Program-made: the position numbers and the translations under genes
The notes under the pieces: model-generated
Database searches by the model: none
Seen by the model: the letters and a program-made list of their open reading frames with translations, nothing else
Told to the model about the DNA's origin: nothing
In this document: piece by piece, positions 7,812 through 17,110 of the stretch
Numbering within the stretch: the stretch's first letter is position 1
Layout: the number at the start of each line of letters is the position of its first letter
Assembly: GCA_964619935.1 (NCBI GenBank)
Contig: CAZUGO010000032.1
Span: forward strand, 1 to 64,000
Length of the DNA stretch: 64,000 nt
Source: CAZUGO01 sp964619935
Lineage (GTDB): Bacteria > Planctomycetota > Phycisphaerae > UBA1845 > CAIVHJ01
Direction: 5' to 3'

Positions 7812-10800
7812 ATGATGTTCAGCAAACGGCACTGGCGATTGAGCGGGTTGTTGGTGGCGGGATGCATCGGTGGGGCCGGGTCAGTGGCGACAGCCGGTCC
7901 AATCGTGATCGATCCGGCCGGCAAGATCGAGCCCGCACTGCACGACGTCATGGGCGGTAAGGCGGCCGATGAAGCCGTGGTGGTAGGCGTTTGGCTGCGG
8001 CAGGATCACGATCCCAACGATGACTATGTCGCCTACCTGGCCGCGGCGACGCCCGCGGCCCGGGATGGAATCACCGCCCGGACCCGCCAGAAGATCGCCG
8101 CGGCACAACAGCCGTTCATCAACTGGTCGACCGCCCGCGGTCACGCCGTCGTGTATCGGTCCCAATACGCGCCGGTGGTGTTCATGAGCCTGCCGAACAA
8201 CGACATCACGCCGGCGGCCGCCCGGCCGGATGTGGATCGCATTTACGTCTCACGGACCTACGAGGTCGAAATGGAGCATGCCGAGAAATCGGTGCGTGCC
8301 GATGTCGCCTGGGCCCGAGGCATCAACGGTTCGGGGCTGGCGGCCACCTGGGTTGGCGTTGTGGAGTTCGCCAGGATCAACTTTGCCAACCCATACCTGA
8401 ACCACTTGGGCAACACGCCGACCTTTCGACCCGGCGGTGCCTTGGGGCAGCACGTCACGTCGGTCGCCGGGATCATTGCGGCCGCCACCGACGGCAGCGC
8501 CGGCAATCACGGGCGCTACCGCGGCGTGGCTTATGGGGCCGCCGGGTTGATCAATGCCAACAGCGATTCGGGCGCAGATTTCGACATCATCGAGGCGGTT
8601 GAGTGGGCCATGGATCAGAACGGCCGCATCCTGAACAACAGTTGGGGTTCCGACACCGGCCTGGCGATTGCGGTGCTGGATCGGTACTACGATTACCTGG
8701 CCCGGAACCAGTTCATGACGCTGATCAAGTCGGCCGGCAACAACGCCGGTGGATTCGGTTCAGCCAACGGCAATCTCACCAGCCCGGGTCTGGGGTACAA
8801 CGTGATTACCGTCGGCTCGTTTGGATCGTTGAACAACAATCGCTGGAACGACGATCGGATGACCCCCAGCTCCAGCTTCCGTCCTGATCCCGGCAACCCG
8901 GCCGGGCAGGATCGCCAGAAGCCGGACCTGGTGGCCGCCGGCGAGGATCAGAATGGCAGGATTGATCGGCTGAGTGACACCGGCGCCGCGGTGCAGCCCC
9001 TCGGCCGGGGGACCAGCTTCGCGGCCCCCGCGGTCACCGGGGCCTGCCTGCTGCTGGCCGAGCGCCAACTGGAGTTACTGACCTACCCCGCGGCCATGCG
9101 GGCCATCCTGATGGCCTCGGCCTGTCACAACATCGAAGGCGATGCCCGGCTGAGCAATCTTGATGGCGCCGGGGCCCTGGTGGTGTGCGAGGCCGACGAG
9201 GTCGCCGAGCAACAACAGTACCATCACGACCTGCTCATCGCGGCTGATTTTCAGCCCAACGGCTACTGGGCTCACACCATCAACCTGGACGCCGGCGACG
9301 GCAACGGGCCGCCGAAGTGGGCCCGGGTGGTGCTGACCTGGTTCTCCAATCCCTCGCGGCAGGAGGTCGCCGGCGCTTCGACGGCCCTGACCAACACCAC
9401 GCTGGCCGACGCGACCAACCCGTTCGGCTTGCCGAACAGCAAGGTGGGGTGGTTCCTGCAACCGAACACCGCCAATCCGTTCACGTACCAGGTCATCGCC
9501 AACACCGCCGGGACCTTGACCGTCGGGGTCGGCGATACCATGGTGGCCGACGGCGCCACCCTCGGCGACAACTACGTGTTGTTCCAGAACCCGACCGATC
9601 CGTTGGACGCCAACCTGGACCTGCGGATCTGGGACGTCACCGCCGGAGCCTACGTGGCTGGGGCGGATTCCAACAGCGTCGGCAACAACTTCGAGATTTC
9701 CCGCTTTACGCCGGCCAACACCGGCCCCTATGAAGTCCGCGTTTTTCCGACCGCCTTCAATGGCACCCTGGAGCCGGTGGCCTTGGCCTGGGCCCAGGAG
9801 CCTTGCTGCATGCCGGACTGGGGCGACGCACCGGACGACATGTTGCCCTGCACGCCGCGGCCCAAGCGCGGCGATTTCCCGACGCGGATGACCAGCGTCG
9901 GTGCCAGCGCCAAGGAGTTCGAGGTCGAGTGGCTCAGTGCCGACAACCAGACCACGCCAGGAGCCACCTGGGAAATGGACGCCTGGGTCATGGGCCGCGA
10001 GGCCGAGAAGGATGAAGACGGCCAGAGCAACATCAACCTGCCCCCGGTGTGCCTGCCCGATCAGGATGCCGAGGACGACGGCGTGGTGCCAGATCCCATC
10101 TATATTGCCGGGACCAAGGGCCAGGTGTCGTTCTGGGTGAACTCCGCGACACCGAACATCGGACGCTACTCGGCAGCCAATCCCGACGAGAAGATCTACG
10201 TTCGCGGGTGGTTCGATTGGGAGCATGACGACGTCTCCTGGGCCGGCAACCAGATGGTCATGTGGGTCGGCGGGCCGACCATGGTCGGGCAGATGATGGT
10301 CGGCCAGACCTGCCTCGAGGGCTGCGACCTGTGGGACCCCGCCCAGAACCAGAAGCTGGTGACCATCGACTTCGAGGTGCCTGAATTCCTGCCGGAAGGG
10401 CCGTTCTGGATTCGATTCCGCCAGAGCTACGGCGAAGACGACACGGTCGACTACAACACGCCGGCCGGTGCCACCTTCACCGGAGAGGCCACCTTCCGCG
10501 GGGAAGCCACCTACGGCGAGATCGAAGACCACACTTCCTACCAGGCGCCTGCGATCGAAATCGACGCGTTTCCGTTCTCGGAGGCGGTGGTCACCCTGAT
10601 CACGCCCTTCGGCACCGAGACGGTCATGCTGAACGGGCCGACCACGGTCCATGTCGGGCTGTCTGGTCTGAATGACGGGGACGCCAACTTGCGCGAGCAA
10701 GTGCCCACTGAAATGGTGCAGTTGAATCTCACCGGCAACAGTGCGCTGGTCGGCCCGGTGGAGGTCCGTCTGCGCCCGCAGACCAGCACGCCCTTCCTGC

Positions 10801-12251
10801 CGACCCTCGGCGAAATCGAAGAAAAGCAGAACACCACGCCCGGTGTGCTCGACCTGGCACCCTTCACCGCCGCCGGGGCGGCCGCCAGCTACTTCGATGT
10901 CTACTTCGAGATCGAAGCCGCCGGCATGGTGCTGCACAACAACCAACCGAAGACCATGGAGGCCCAGATTACCCACAAGCCGCCTGCGGCGGGCGAGATT
11001 TATTTCAGCGCGCCGATCATTCCGTTGTTTGATGAGGCCGACCAGCCCACCGGAATCGCCATTGGTGCGGTCTGGCACCTTCCGAACCCGTCCCCGTGTC
11101 CCACGGATCTGAACCACGACGGTACGGTCAACGCGGCCGACCTGGCCCAGTTGTTGGGCGCCTGGGGTCCGAACCCGGGCCATCCAGCCGACTTCAATTT
11201 CGACGGGGTGATCAACGCGGCCGACCTGGCCCAGTTGCTGGGCAGTTGGGGGCCGTGCGAACCGTCACCGCAGTGCCAAGGCGACGCCGACTGTGCGGAT
11301 CAGAGCGTGTGCAACGGCATCGAAACCTGCATCGACGGGATCTGCGACCTGGGGATCCCGCTGTCCTGTGAGGACGGCGACCCCTGCACCGATGATGCCT
11401 GCGACGAACGGACCGGCTGCCTGCACACGCCGAATGAAGCGCCCTGCGACGACGGCGACGCCTGCACCGTGGGCGAGAGTTGCGCGGCCGGCGAGTGCGC
11501 CGGCGGGGCGCTGCGGAATTGTGACGACGGCATCGCCTGCACGGTCGATTTCTGTGCCCCCGATGTCGGTTGCATGAGCAGCCCGGATCCGGCGGCCTGC
11601 GATGACCGCAACCCCTGCACCGCGGATCTGTGTGCCGATGAGGGCGAAAACTGCGTGCATGAGCCCATCAGCGGCTCGTGTGACGACGGCAACCTGTGCA
11701 CGGTGGGTGGTTCTTGTGTGGCCGGTGAATGCGTCAGCGAACCGCTGTTCTGTGATGACAACAATCCGTGTACGCTGGACGCCTGTGACCCGGCCGTGGG
11801 TTGCGTCAGCACCCCGCTGTTCCCGTGCTGCGGAAACGGCATCCTCGAGCCGGGCGAGACCTGCGACCCGCCGGACGGCGTGACCTGCGGCACGGACTGC
11901 CAGTTGGTCGCGGTCTGCCCCGGTGACGGCGACTGCTGCGCCGACGGAGGCAATGGCTCGCCCGGGTGCAACAATCTGGAATGTTGCACCCTCGTGTGCG
12001 ACAACGATCCGTTCTGCTGCACGGTCGACTGGGGTCCGGTGTGTGCCTCGGTGGCGCAGTCGGCCTGCGTGATTTGTGGCGGCGGCATCAGTGATTGTTG
12101 TGTCCCCCATCTGAGCCCCGGCTGCGACAACCCGGCCTGTGCCACCAATGTGTGCCTGATCAACCCGCTGTGTTGCAAAGTACAGTGGTCGAACTCCTGC
12201 GCTGCGCTGGCGCTCACGCAGTGTCCGGGGGTTTGCCCCGGAACCGAGTAG
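7812..12251 (+). CDS. Secreted S8-like (subtilase) protein with dockerin and Cys-rich repeats
   Basis: A 1479-residue exported protein. It begins with a signal peptide (SGLLVAGCIGGAGSVATA). A subtilisin-like domain spans about 155-430, with His214 in GQHVTSVAG, the oxyanion Asn310 in SAGNN and Ser402 in GRGTSFAAP. The segment where the catalytic Asp is expected reads VGVVEFARI, so Glu185 occupies that place. Beta-rich regions follow, including a GEVED-like end (GEIEDHTSY, near 10520). A paired dockerin-type calcium loop lies at about 11100-11255, then Cys-rich repeats of the CDDGDACTVGESC type run to the end. AGGAG at 7803-7807 suits the second ATG (7815) better than the first. Probably extracellular proteolysis or adhesion; true peptidase activity is uncertain because of the Asp position. 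Confidence 0.85.
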   Translation: MMFSKRHWRLSGLLVAGCIGGAGSVATAGPIVIDPAGKIEPALHDVMGGKAADEAVVVGVWLRQDHDPNDDYVAYLAAATPAARDGITARTRQKIAAAQQPFINWSTARGHAVVYRSQYAPVVFMSLPNNDITPAAARPDVDRIYVSRTYEVEMEHAEKSVRADVAWARGINGSGLAATWVGVVEFARINFANPYLNHLGNTPTFRPGGALGQHVTSVAGIIAAATDGSAGNHGRYRGVAYGAAGLINANSDSGADFDIIEAVEWAMDQNGRILNNSWGSDTGLAIAVLDRYYDYLARNQFMTLIKSAGNNAGGFGSANGNLTSPGLGYNVITVGSFGSLNNNRWNDDRMTPSSSFRPDPGNPAGQDRQKPDLVAAGEDQNGRIDRLSDTGAAVQPLGRGTSFAAPAVTGACLLLAERQLELLTYPAAMRAILMASACHNIEGDARLSNLDGAGALVVCEADEVAEQQQYHHDLLIAADFQPNGYWAHTINLDAGDGNGPPKWARVVLTWFSNPSRQEVAGASTALTNTTLADATNPFGLPNSKVGWFLQPNTANPFTYQVIANTAGTLTVGVGDTMVADGATLGDNYVLFQNPTDPLDANLDLRIWDVTAGAYVAGADSNSVGNNFEISRFTPANTGPYEVRVFPTAFNGTLEPVALAWAQEPCCMPDWGDAPDDMLPCTPRPKRGDFPTRMTSVGASAKEFEVEWLSADNQTTPGATWEMDAWVMGREAEKDEDGQSNINLPPVCLPDQDAEDDGVVPDPIYIAGTKGQVSFWVNSATPNIGRYSAANPDEKIYVRGWFDWEHDDVSWAGNQMVMWVGGPTMVGQMMVGQTCLEGCDLWDPAQNQKLVTIDFEVPEFLPEGPFWIRFRQSYGEDDTVDYNTPAGATFTGEATFRGEATYGEIEDHTSYQAPAIEIDAFPFSEAVVTLITPFGTETVMLNGPTTVHVGLSGLNDGDANLREQVPTEMVQLNLTGNSALVGPVEVRLRPQTSTPFLPTLGEIEEKQNTTPGVLDLAPFTAAGAAASYFDVYFEIEAAGMVLHNNQPKTMEAQITHKPPAAGEIYFSAPIIPLFDEADQPTGIAIGAVWHLPNPSPCPTDLNHDGTVNAADLAQLLGAWGPNPGHPADFNFDGVINAADLAQLLGSWGPCEPSPQCQGDADCADQSVCNGIETCIDGICDLGIPLSCEDGDPCTDDACDERTGCLHTPNEAPCDDGDACTVGESCAAGECAGGALRNCDDGIACTVDFCAPDVGCMSSPDPAACDDRNPCTADLCADEGENCVHEPISGSCDDGNLCTVGGSCVAGECVSEPLFCDDNNPCTLDACDPAVGCVSTPLFPCCGNGILEPGETCDPPDGVTCGTDCQLVAVCPGDGDCCADGGNGSPGCNNLECCTLVCDNDPFCCTVDWGPVCASVAQSACVICGGGISDCCVPHLSPGCDNPACATNVCLINPLCCKVQWSNSCAALALTQCPGVCPGTE

Positions 12252-12590
12252 ACGGAAAATGGAGAGGCGATCGGTCCTGGCGGGCCCACTTGATCGGTAG
12301 GGGGCCATCCCCCGGGCCCCATCCTCAGCATGGATTCAGCAGGGGGGTCCACCAAACGCCCTTGGTGTTCCGACCCGGCCGAGGCGTCGCTGAAGATGGG
12401 GCTCACCACGGGGGGCCGAAACCTGCAAGCCGTGACGCGTTGGTGTTCGGGGACCGCGCTGACGCCCCTGACGCCCGGGCCGAGGTCGACATCGGGACGC
12501 CGCCGGGCTACCATGCTTTCGGCGGATGTCACCTGCCGCGCCGCGGCACCGCCGCAGCAGATCGGCGGTGCGCCAAGAGGAGCGTTTCGG
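12252..12590. other. Intergenic region after the subtilase gene
   Basis: 339 bases without a convincing gene. CCGGGG/CCCCGG flank the subtilase stop (around 12225-12241), and GGGGG-CCAT-CCCCC (12300-12313) forms a short stem; both could help end transcription, but neither has a U-run. AAGAGGAG at 12576-12583 is the ribosome binding site of the next gene. Confidence 0.4.
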
Positions 12591-13064
12591 ATGAGCACTT
12601 TCCAGAAGATGATATGGGTCGGCTTGGCTGGGCTGTTCGTACCCGGGTGCAAAGCCCCAGCGCATTACGGAAGCGATTTCCGGTTGGCAGATCGCGACAC
12701 GGTGGCGGTCGCGGCGGTGCTGCGCGACCGCGACGCCTATGACGATCACTACTTGCGGGTCCGCGGCACCGTTGCCGAAGTCTGTGCCCGCAAAGGCTGC
12801 TGGCTGACGCTCAACGACGGCCAGGGCGGCGAAACGGTGTTCGTCCAGTTCAATTGTCCGATCGAGGGCCGGTTGATCCCAACCGAGGCGGTCGGCCACC
12901 CGGTCACCGTCGAGGGCAAGCTGAATGTCACCGAGATTACCGAAGAAGCCGCGCGGCACTTCGCCGAGGACGCCGGCGCCGGTCCCGACAAGATCGCCCG
13001 GATTGTCGGCCCGCAGAAGCAGGTGCAGATAGCGTCACCGGCGGCCCGGGTCAGCGGCTTGTAG
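12591..13064 (+). CDS. DUF4920-type lipoprotein
   Basis: A 157-residue predicted lipoprotein. The ATG at 12591 follows AAGAGGAG by 7 bases, and the N-terminus has a short signal ending in the lipobox VPGC. The mature part contains VRGTVAEVCARKGCWLTL, then VFVQFNCPI and GHPVTVEGKL, which are the hallmarks of the DUF4920 small beta-barrel family. The family occurs in periplasmic or outer-membrane-attached proteins of unknown function, and the paired Cys (EVC, GCW) may bind metal or form a disulfide. It lies 126 bp upstream of the FAD-subunit gene on the same strand, with no evident functional tie. Confidence 0.8.
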   Translation: MSTFQKMIWVGLAGLFVPGCKAPAHYGSDFRLADRDTVAVAAVLRDRDAYDDHYLRVRGTVAEVCARKGCWLTLNDGQGGETVFVQFNCPIEGRLIPTEAVGHPVTVEGKLNVTEITEEAARHFAEDAGAGPDKIARIVGPQKQVQIASPAARVSGL

Positions 13065-13190
13065 TCGAGGGGTGGCCAGCAAGGTCCGGGTTCCGCGCGG
13101 TACCCGATTGTGCGGCCCGATGCTTGGCCGCATGCCGGTGCTCCTGCGGACCCACCCAACCCCCGGGGCAGGGTCCTCGAGCACCGGCCT

Positions 13191-14030
13191 GTGGACGAGT
13201 TCCCATTGCAACTTCACCGTCCGACATCATTGCCCGAAGCCCTGGCCTTGATGGCTGAGGCCCCCGTGCCGCTGACGCCGATCGCCGGCGGCACCGACCT
13301 GATGGTCTCCTGGCATCATCGCCCCAAGGATGATCTGGCCCTTATCGATCTGTCACGGATTCAGGAGCTGAAATCCTGGACCTTGGCCGCCGACCATCTG
13401 GAACTGGGCGGGCTGACCACCTACTGGGAGCTGATCCGATCCCCCGAAGTGGCCGCAGCGTTTCCGCTGCTGGTGCAGGCGGCGCGCCAGGTGGGTGCCG
13501 TGCAGATCCAGACCCGCGGGACCTGGGCCGGCAATATTGCCAACGGCTCGCCGGCCGCCGATGGGGTCCCGGTGATGATGGCCTATGACGCCCGCGTCGT
13601 GCTGGTGTCGCGCGACCAGCGCGTCGAGGTCGCATTGGACGACTACTACACTGCCTACAAACAGAGCCGCCGCCGGCCCGACCAGTTGATCCAGTCGATC
13701 ATCATGCCGCGGCGACCCCGCGAGTTCGAGTGGTTCCACAAGGTCGGCGCCCGCAGCGCGCAGGCGATTACCAAGGTCGGGGTGGCCATGGTCTGCGACC
13801 CAGCCGGCTGGCGGGTGGTGGTCAACAGCGTCGCGCCAACCGTCTGCCGCTGCCGCCACCTGGAAGCCGCCTTGCACGCCGGGACCGGCTTTCAATCTCC
13901 CGAAGAAGTCCGCCGCATCCTGCAGAACGACATCGCCCCCATCGACGATATCCGTTCCACGGCGGTCTACCGCGAGCGGGTACTCAGCCGGCTGATCCAT
14001 TACCGCCTGGCCGAACGCGCCGCGGATTGA
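13191..14030 (+). CDS. FAD-binding subunit of a molybdenum hydroxylase (YgfM/XdhB-like)
   Basis: Carries electrons between the Fe-S centres of a molybdenum hydroxylase and its acceptor through FAD. The 279-residue protein has the two FAD-contact motifs of the CoxM/XdhB fold, IAGGTDLMVSW near the N-terminus and GTWAGNIANGSPAADG in the middle, plus the C-terminal CO-dehydrogenase flavoprotein domain. The GTG at 13191 gives the expected start (VDEFPLQLHRP); the frame is open back to 13110, and there is no strong ribosome site to decide. The catalytic chain (18111-20759) has its own 2Fe-2S domain but no FAD domain, so this is its likely partner. The two genes are about 4 kb apart on opposite strands. 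Confidence 0.85.
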   Translation: MDEFPLQLHRPTSLPEALALMAEAPVPLTPIAGGTDLMVSWHHRPKDDLALIDLSRIQELKSWTLAADHLELGGLTTYWELIRSPEVAAAFPLLVQAARQVGAVQIQTRGTWAGNIANGSPAADGVPVMMAYDARVVLVSRDQRVEVALDDYYTAYKQSRRRPDQLIQSIIMPRRPREFEWFHKVGARSAQAITKVGVAMVCDPAGWRVVVNSVAPTVCRCRHLEAALHAGTGFQSPEEVRRILQNDIAPIDDIRSTAVYRERVLSRLIHYRLAERAAD

Positions 14031-14105
14031 CCGGGGCCCTCAGGGCCGGTTGGGAGAACACCTGCCCGATCCCCGCCGTGCTCAACCGGGAGGCCGGCGG
14101 TCTAG

Positions 14106-14242
14106 AGATTATTTGGTACCACCATTTTATCCAAATGAAGATACCATTTATATCATTCGGTATCTTCATTTACAGTAAATGAAGATACCAGAATCATCAA
14201 ATGAAGATACCAATTGGTATAAACGGTGGTACCAAATAATCT
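14106..14242. repeat. 137-bp palindromic element with 22-bp periodic 13-mers, copy 1
   Basis: An AT-rich block with perfect 18-bp inverted ends (AGATTATTTGGTACCACC at 14106-14123 and its complement at 14225-14242). Inside are four copies of AAATGAAGATACC: direct at 14133-14145, 14177-14189 and 14199-14211, and inverted at 14159-14171 (GGTATCTTCATTT). The direct copies sit on a 22-bp grid. The element lies between the convergent ends of the FAD-subunit gene and a secreted-protein gene. A second copy with identical spacing and length is at 49541-49677. No coding function is supported. Confidence 0.9.
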
Positions 14243-14466
14243 GAAATCAGGCGGCCTTGGCGTTCGAGGGCCATGATGTGCGCAGCGGGTAGGCAAGGGG
14301 AAGGCGTCAAGGGGTTTCGGCGAACGCCGCCGGAGAATCACGGGCAGTCAATCCCAGCACCGCGTGGAGTTCACGGGCATGCCAGCGGCCGGTCAGCCGC
14401 CTTGGAATGCCGCAAGGGGGTTGCCCGGTGCACAGCACCTTGCGCACTGCCGGCAGGCAGGAACCA

Positions 14467-15726
14467 TTATGGACCGGCGTCGCCGAAGGGTTGGATGATG
14501 ATGTGGACCTGGGGAAACCCCAGCGCGGCCATGTCCGTCGGCATGTGCAGCGTGCAAGCGGGAGCCCGAATGTAGGTGGGCCCTAGCTGACCGTTGTTGT
14601 TTGATCCCGGCCAGAGGGCATCACCGGAGTCCTGCCCGCCGGCGAACTTGACCTCGACGGTCAGCTTCCCGGTCGTCACCGTGACCGGCCGCAGCAGCTC
14701 AAACGGGAGCACGGTGCCATCCGCAGTACCGTCGCCCGCGACGGTGAACACCTGCACCCCAACGGGCACGCCCAGCGGACCCTCTTCGATGAGCGTGTCG
14801 TAAAGCCGGATCTCAAAGGGCACGATGCCGTTGGCGTCGCCGTCGGTCGCCGATTGGATCCCCAGAACCACGCCGCACACCTGGTAGCTGGGCGGCAGGC
14901 CGCTGCCATCGAACTCGCTGAAGGAGCGATAGAAGGAATTCTCCAGAACGATCTCCGGCGGCCCAGGGTCAGTGCATTGCACCATGCCGGGTTCCACCAC
15001 AGCGTTGACGTTCTCGGATACCGGGTCTGATCCGCAGCAGAGCGTCGCGCACACGCCCCACGCACCGAGCAACTGGGCCAGATCGGCCGCGTTCACCGCA
15101 CCGTCGCCATTGAGATTGGCACAGCAGGGCATGCTCCCCCCGCACCCTGGGGTGCCCCAGGCACCCAGTAACTGGGCCAGGTCGGCGGCGTCGACGACGC
15201 CGCTCTGGTTGAGGTCGCCCGGGCAGCCCGGCGTGCCACACTCGCCGCGGCCGCACCCGCAGAGACCGTCAAGGTTCAACCAGCCGTCGTTCTCCAGCCA
15301 GACCCAACCGTTGAGGCAGGTGCGCTCAAGTCGCGCCCGGGCGGCGTTGCCGGTGTTGGCGGCCCATCCAAAGTTGACCCAGCCGACGTTCTCGCCCCAG
15401 GCCAAGCCATCCAGATCACCGTTGGGCAGGATATTGACTCCGAAGTCGGTGCCATCGACGTTGGCGTAACTCGAACCGTTGGCAGGGAGCCCGTCACCGA
15501 CGGTGATGAACCCGATATTCTCACCCCAGAGATCACCGCTCAGGAACTCTGGACCGATGACGACGCCGCTGCGCGTGCCGTTGTTGTCACGCCAGTTGGT
15601 CCAGCCGATGTTCTCGCCCCAGGCATATTGTTGACCGGGGTTGACGTTGGACTGTGCCCAGGCCATGGGCCCGGGCAGGAGGGTTGCGGCCGCAATCGTC
15701 AATCGCACCATGAGCTGCATCGGCAT
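14467..15726 (-). CDS. Secreted WGENxGW-repeat protein with internal dockerin pair
   Basis: A 419-residue exported protein with a signal peptide (LTIAAATLLPGPMAWA). The first third holds four spaced aromatic motifs (YAWGENIGW, LWGENIGF, AWGENVGW, VWLENDGW) that look like a repeated surface module. A Cys-rich linker leads to a paired dockerin-like domain (DLNQSGVVDAADLAQLLGAWG and DLNGDGAVNAADLAQLLGAWG, each overlapping the calcium-loop consensus). About 200 residues of beta-rich sequence of no recognised family follow. The internal, not terminal, position of the dockerin pair is unusual among the dockerin proteins here. It starts 9 bases after the upstream beta-helix gene stops, so the two are probably co-transcribed. 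Confidence 0.75.
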   Translation of the reverse strand: MPMQLMVRLTIAAATLLPGPMAWAQSNVNPGQQYAWGENIGWTNWRDNNGTRSGVVIGPEFLSGDLWGENIGFITVGDGLPANGSSYANVDGTDFGVNILPNGDLDGLAWGENVGWVNFGWAANTGNAARARLERTCLNGWVWLENDGWLNLDGLCGCGRGECGTPGCPGDLNQSGVVDAADLAQLLGAWGTPGCGGSMPCCANLNGDGAVNAADLAQLLGAWGVCATLCCGSDPVSENVNAVVEPGMVQCTDPGPPEIVLENSFYRSFSEFDGSGLPPSYQVCGVVLGIQSATDGDANGIVPFEIRLYDTLIEEGPLGVPVGVQVFTVAGDGTADGTVLPFELLRPVTVTTGKLTVEVKFAGGQDSGDALWPGSNNNGQLGPTYIRAPACTLHMPTDMAALGFPQVHIIIQPFGDAGP

Positions 15727-15735
15727 GGTCTGAAC

Positions 15736-16881
15736 CTACGGTGCCCAGAAGTTGGCCCAGGCACCGGCGGCTGCCGGGTCGCTGCCGATGGTGCCGACCA
15801 TATTCGAGGGTGGATCGATGATGTTGTAGGACTGCGTGAGGGTGGTAAAGCCCATCACCGAATTGCCGCTGATCAGGCATTTGGCAACGCCCGCCTCCAC
15901 GATGATGCCGAAGTCGTCTTCCTCGCTTTCGTCGACTTCCAATGCCGTGATGCTGTTGCCTTCGATCCGGCAGCGTGATCCCAGCGCGCGGATGCCGGCC
16001 GCCCGAAAGGTGCCGCCCGACGGGCAGAAGGCGTTGTCGCCCGGCCCGGATTCGGTGTCTCCGTTGCGATCGCAGAGGTTGCCGACGATACGACAGTCGG
16101 TCTGGGCCAGGATGCCGTCGGAGGCGTTAAGCACGGCACTGCAGCTTCTCACCAGCGCCGCACTGCCCGGTGCGAATCCGCGGGCCTTGTTGGACAATGC
16201 AGTGCAATTGGTCAGCGTGCTGCCGGTGTCCGGCGGCGCGGTGTCGGCCTCTCCGAAAAACCCATTGGCACAGTTTGCGTTGGCCGTGCACCCCGACACG
16301 TTGCTGCCACTGCGGAAGCTGAAACCGTCGCCGCCGTTGCCGCTGGCGGTGCTCTCGGTCAATACGGAACAATGCCCGACCTTGACCCCGTCGCCCTCGT
16401 TGCCGGCGGCCACCACGGTGTTGACCAGGGTCCGGGGTCCGCTGCGAATGCCGTCTGAGCGGTTGTCGGTGACCCGCAGCCCTTCGAGTATCACGTTCTG
16501 GGCATTCTCGAGGTTGGCGCCGACGTGCCAGCCGCCAATATGGCCGTTGCGGATGGCGACGCTCTGGGCACCGCCGGGCACGTCAATGCCATTGGTCAGT
16601 CCGCCCTCACCGATGAGCGCGAAGCCATTCAAGTCGAGGGTGACGTTCGAGGCGCTGATGACGATGCCGTGCGGTCCTCCCGGATAGCTGGCAGCCGCAA
16701 TGTTGCCCCACAGCACGTACGAGCCGGGCGTGGAAATGACATAGGGCAGGCTGGTGATCTTCTGCGGGATGATCGGGGTTCGGTTCGTGGGCATGATGGG
16801 CCCGGGCGGGGGATCCAAGTCTCCTGCCAGCAGCACCTCCGCCGTGAGTACACAGACCGCGGTCGCAAGCAGACGGATCAT
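15736..16881 (-). CDS. Secreted right-handed parallel beta-helix protein
   Basis: A 381-residue exported protein. The ATG at 16881 follows GGAG by about 8 bases and opens a signal peptide (MIRLLATAVCVLTAEVLLA); an in-frame start further upstream is rejected. The body repeats short Asn/Gly turns typical of pectate-lyase-like beta-helices (NVTLDLNGFALIG, SVAIRNGHIGG, NVILEGLRVTDNRSDGI, GNGGDGFSF). It ends in GAWANFWAP. Such proteins bind or cut polysaccharides or act as surface structures; no catalytic residues can be assigned. First gene of a likely two-gene unit with the WGENxGW protein. Confidence 0.8.
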   Translation of the reverse strand: MIRLLATAVCVLTAEVLLAGDLDPPPGPIMPTNRTPIIPQKITSLPYVISTPGSYVLWGNIAAASYPGGPHGIVISASNVTLDLNGFALIGEGGLTNGIDVPGGAQSVAIRNGHIGGWHVGANLENAQNVILEGLRVTDNRSDGIRSGPRTLVNTVVAAGNEGDGVKVGHCSVLTESTASGNGGDGFSFRSGSNVSGCTANANCANGFFGEADTAPPDTGSTLTNCTALSNKARGFAPGSAALVRSCSAVLNASDGILAQTDCRIVGNLCDRNGDTESGPGDNAFCPSGGTFRAAGIRALGSRCRIEGNSITALEVDESEEDDFGIIVEAGVAKCLISGNSVMGFTTLTQSYNIIDPPSNMVGTIGSDPAAAGAWANFWAP

Positions 16882-17110
16882 AATCGTTTCTCCATGCCGA
16901 CGGGAATCACCCGGGACGAACCGGATCAATCTAAAAGGAACCACCCGACGGGCGTCATTCTAGCAAGCCGGGAGTCCGGGTTTCAAGTGGGAACGAGGCC
17001 CCCTGGCCCCCTGGCGGTCTTCTCCTTCTGGTTGCTTGCTTCCAGTCGTCCATCGCCGGCACCGGCGACAGCGATGGCATGGTTGAATCCGTGCAGCGGT
17101 GCTCCCGGGT

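Noticed and set aside
14106..14242. CRISPR array or phage attachment site
   Set aside because: The 13-mers are too short, their spacing is 9 bases or contains an inverted copy, there are no cas genes, and the flanks show no integrated element.
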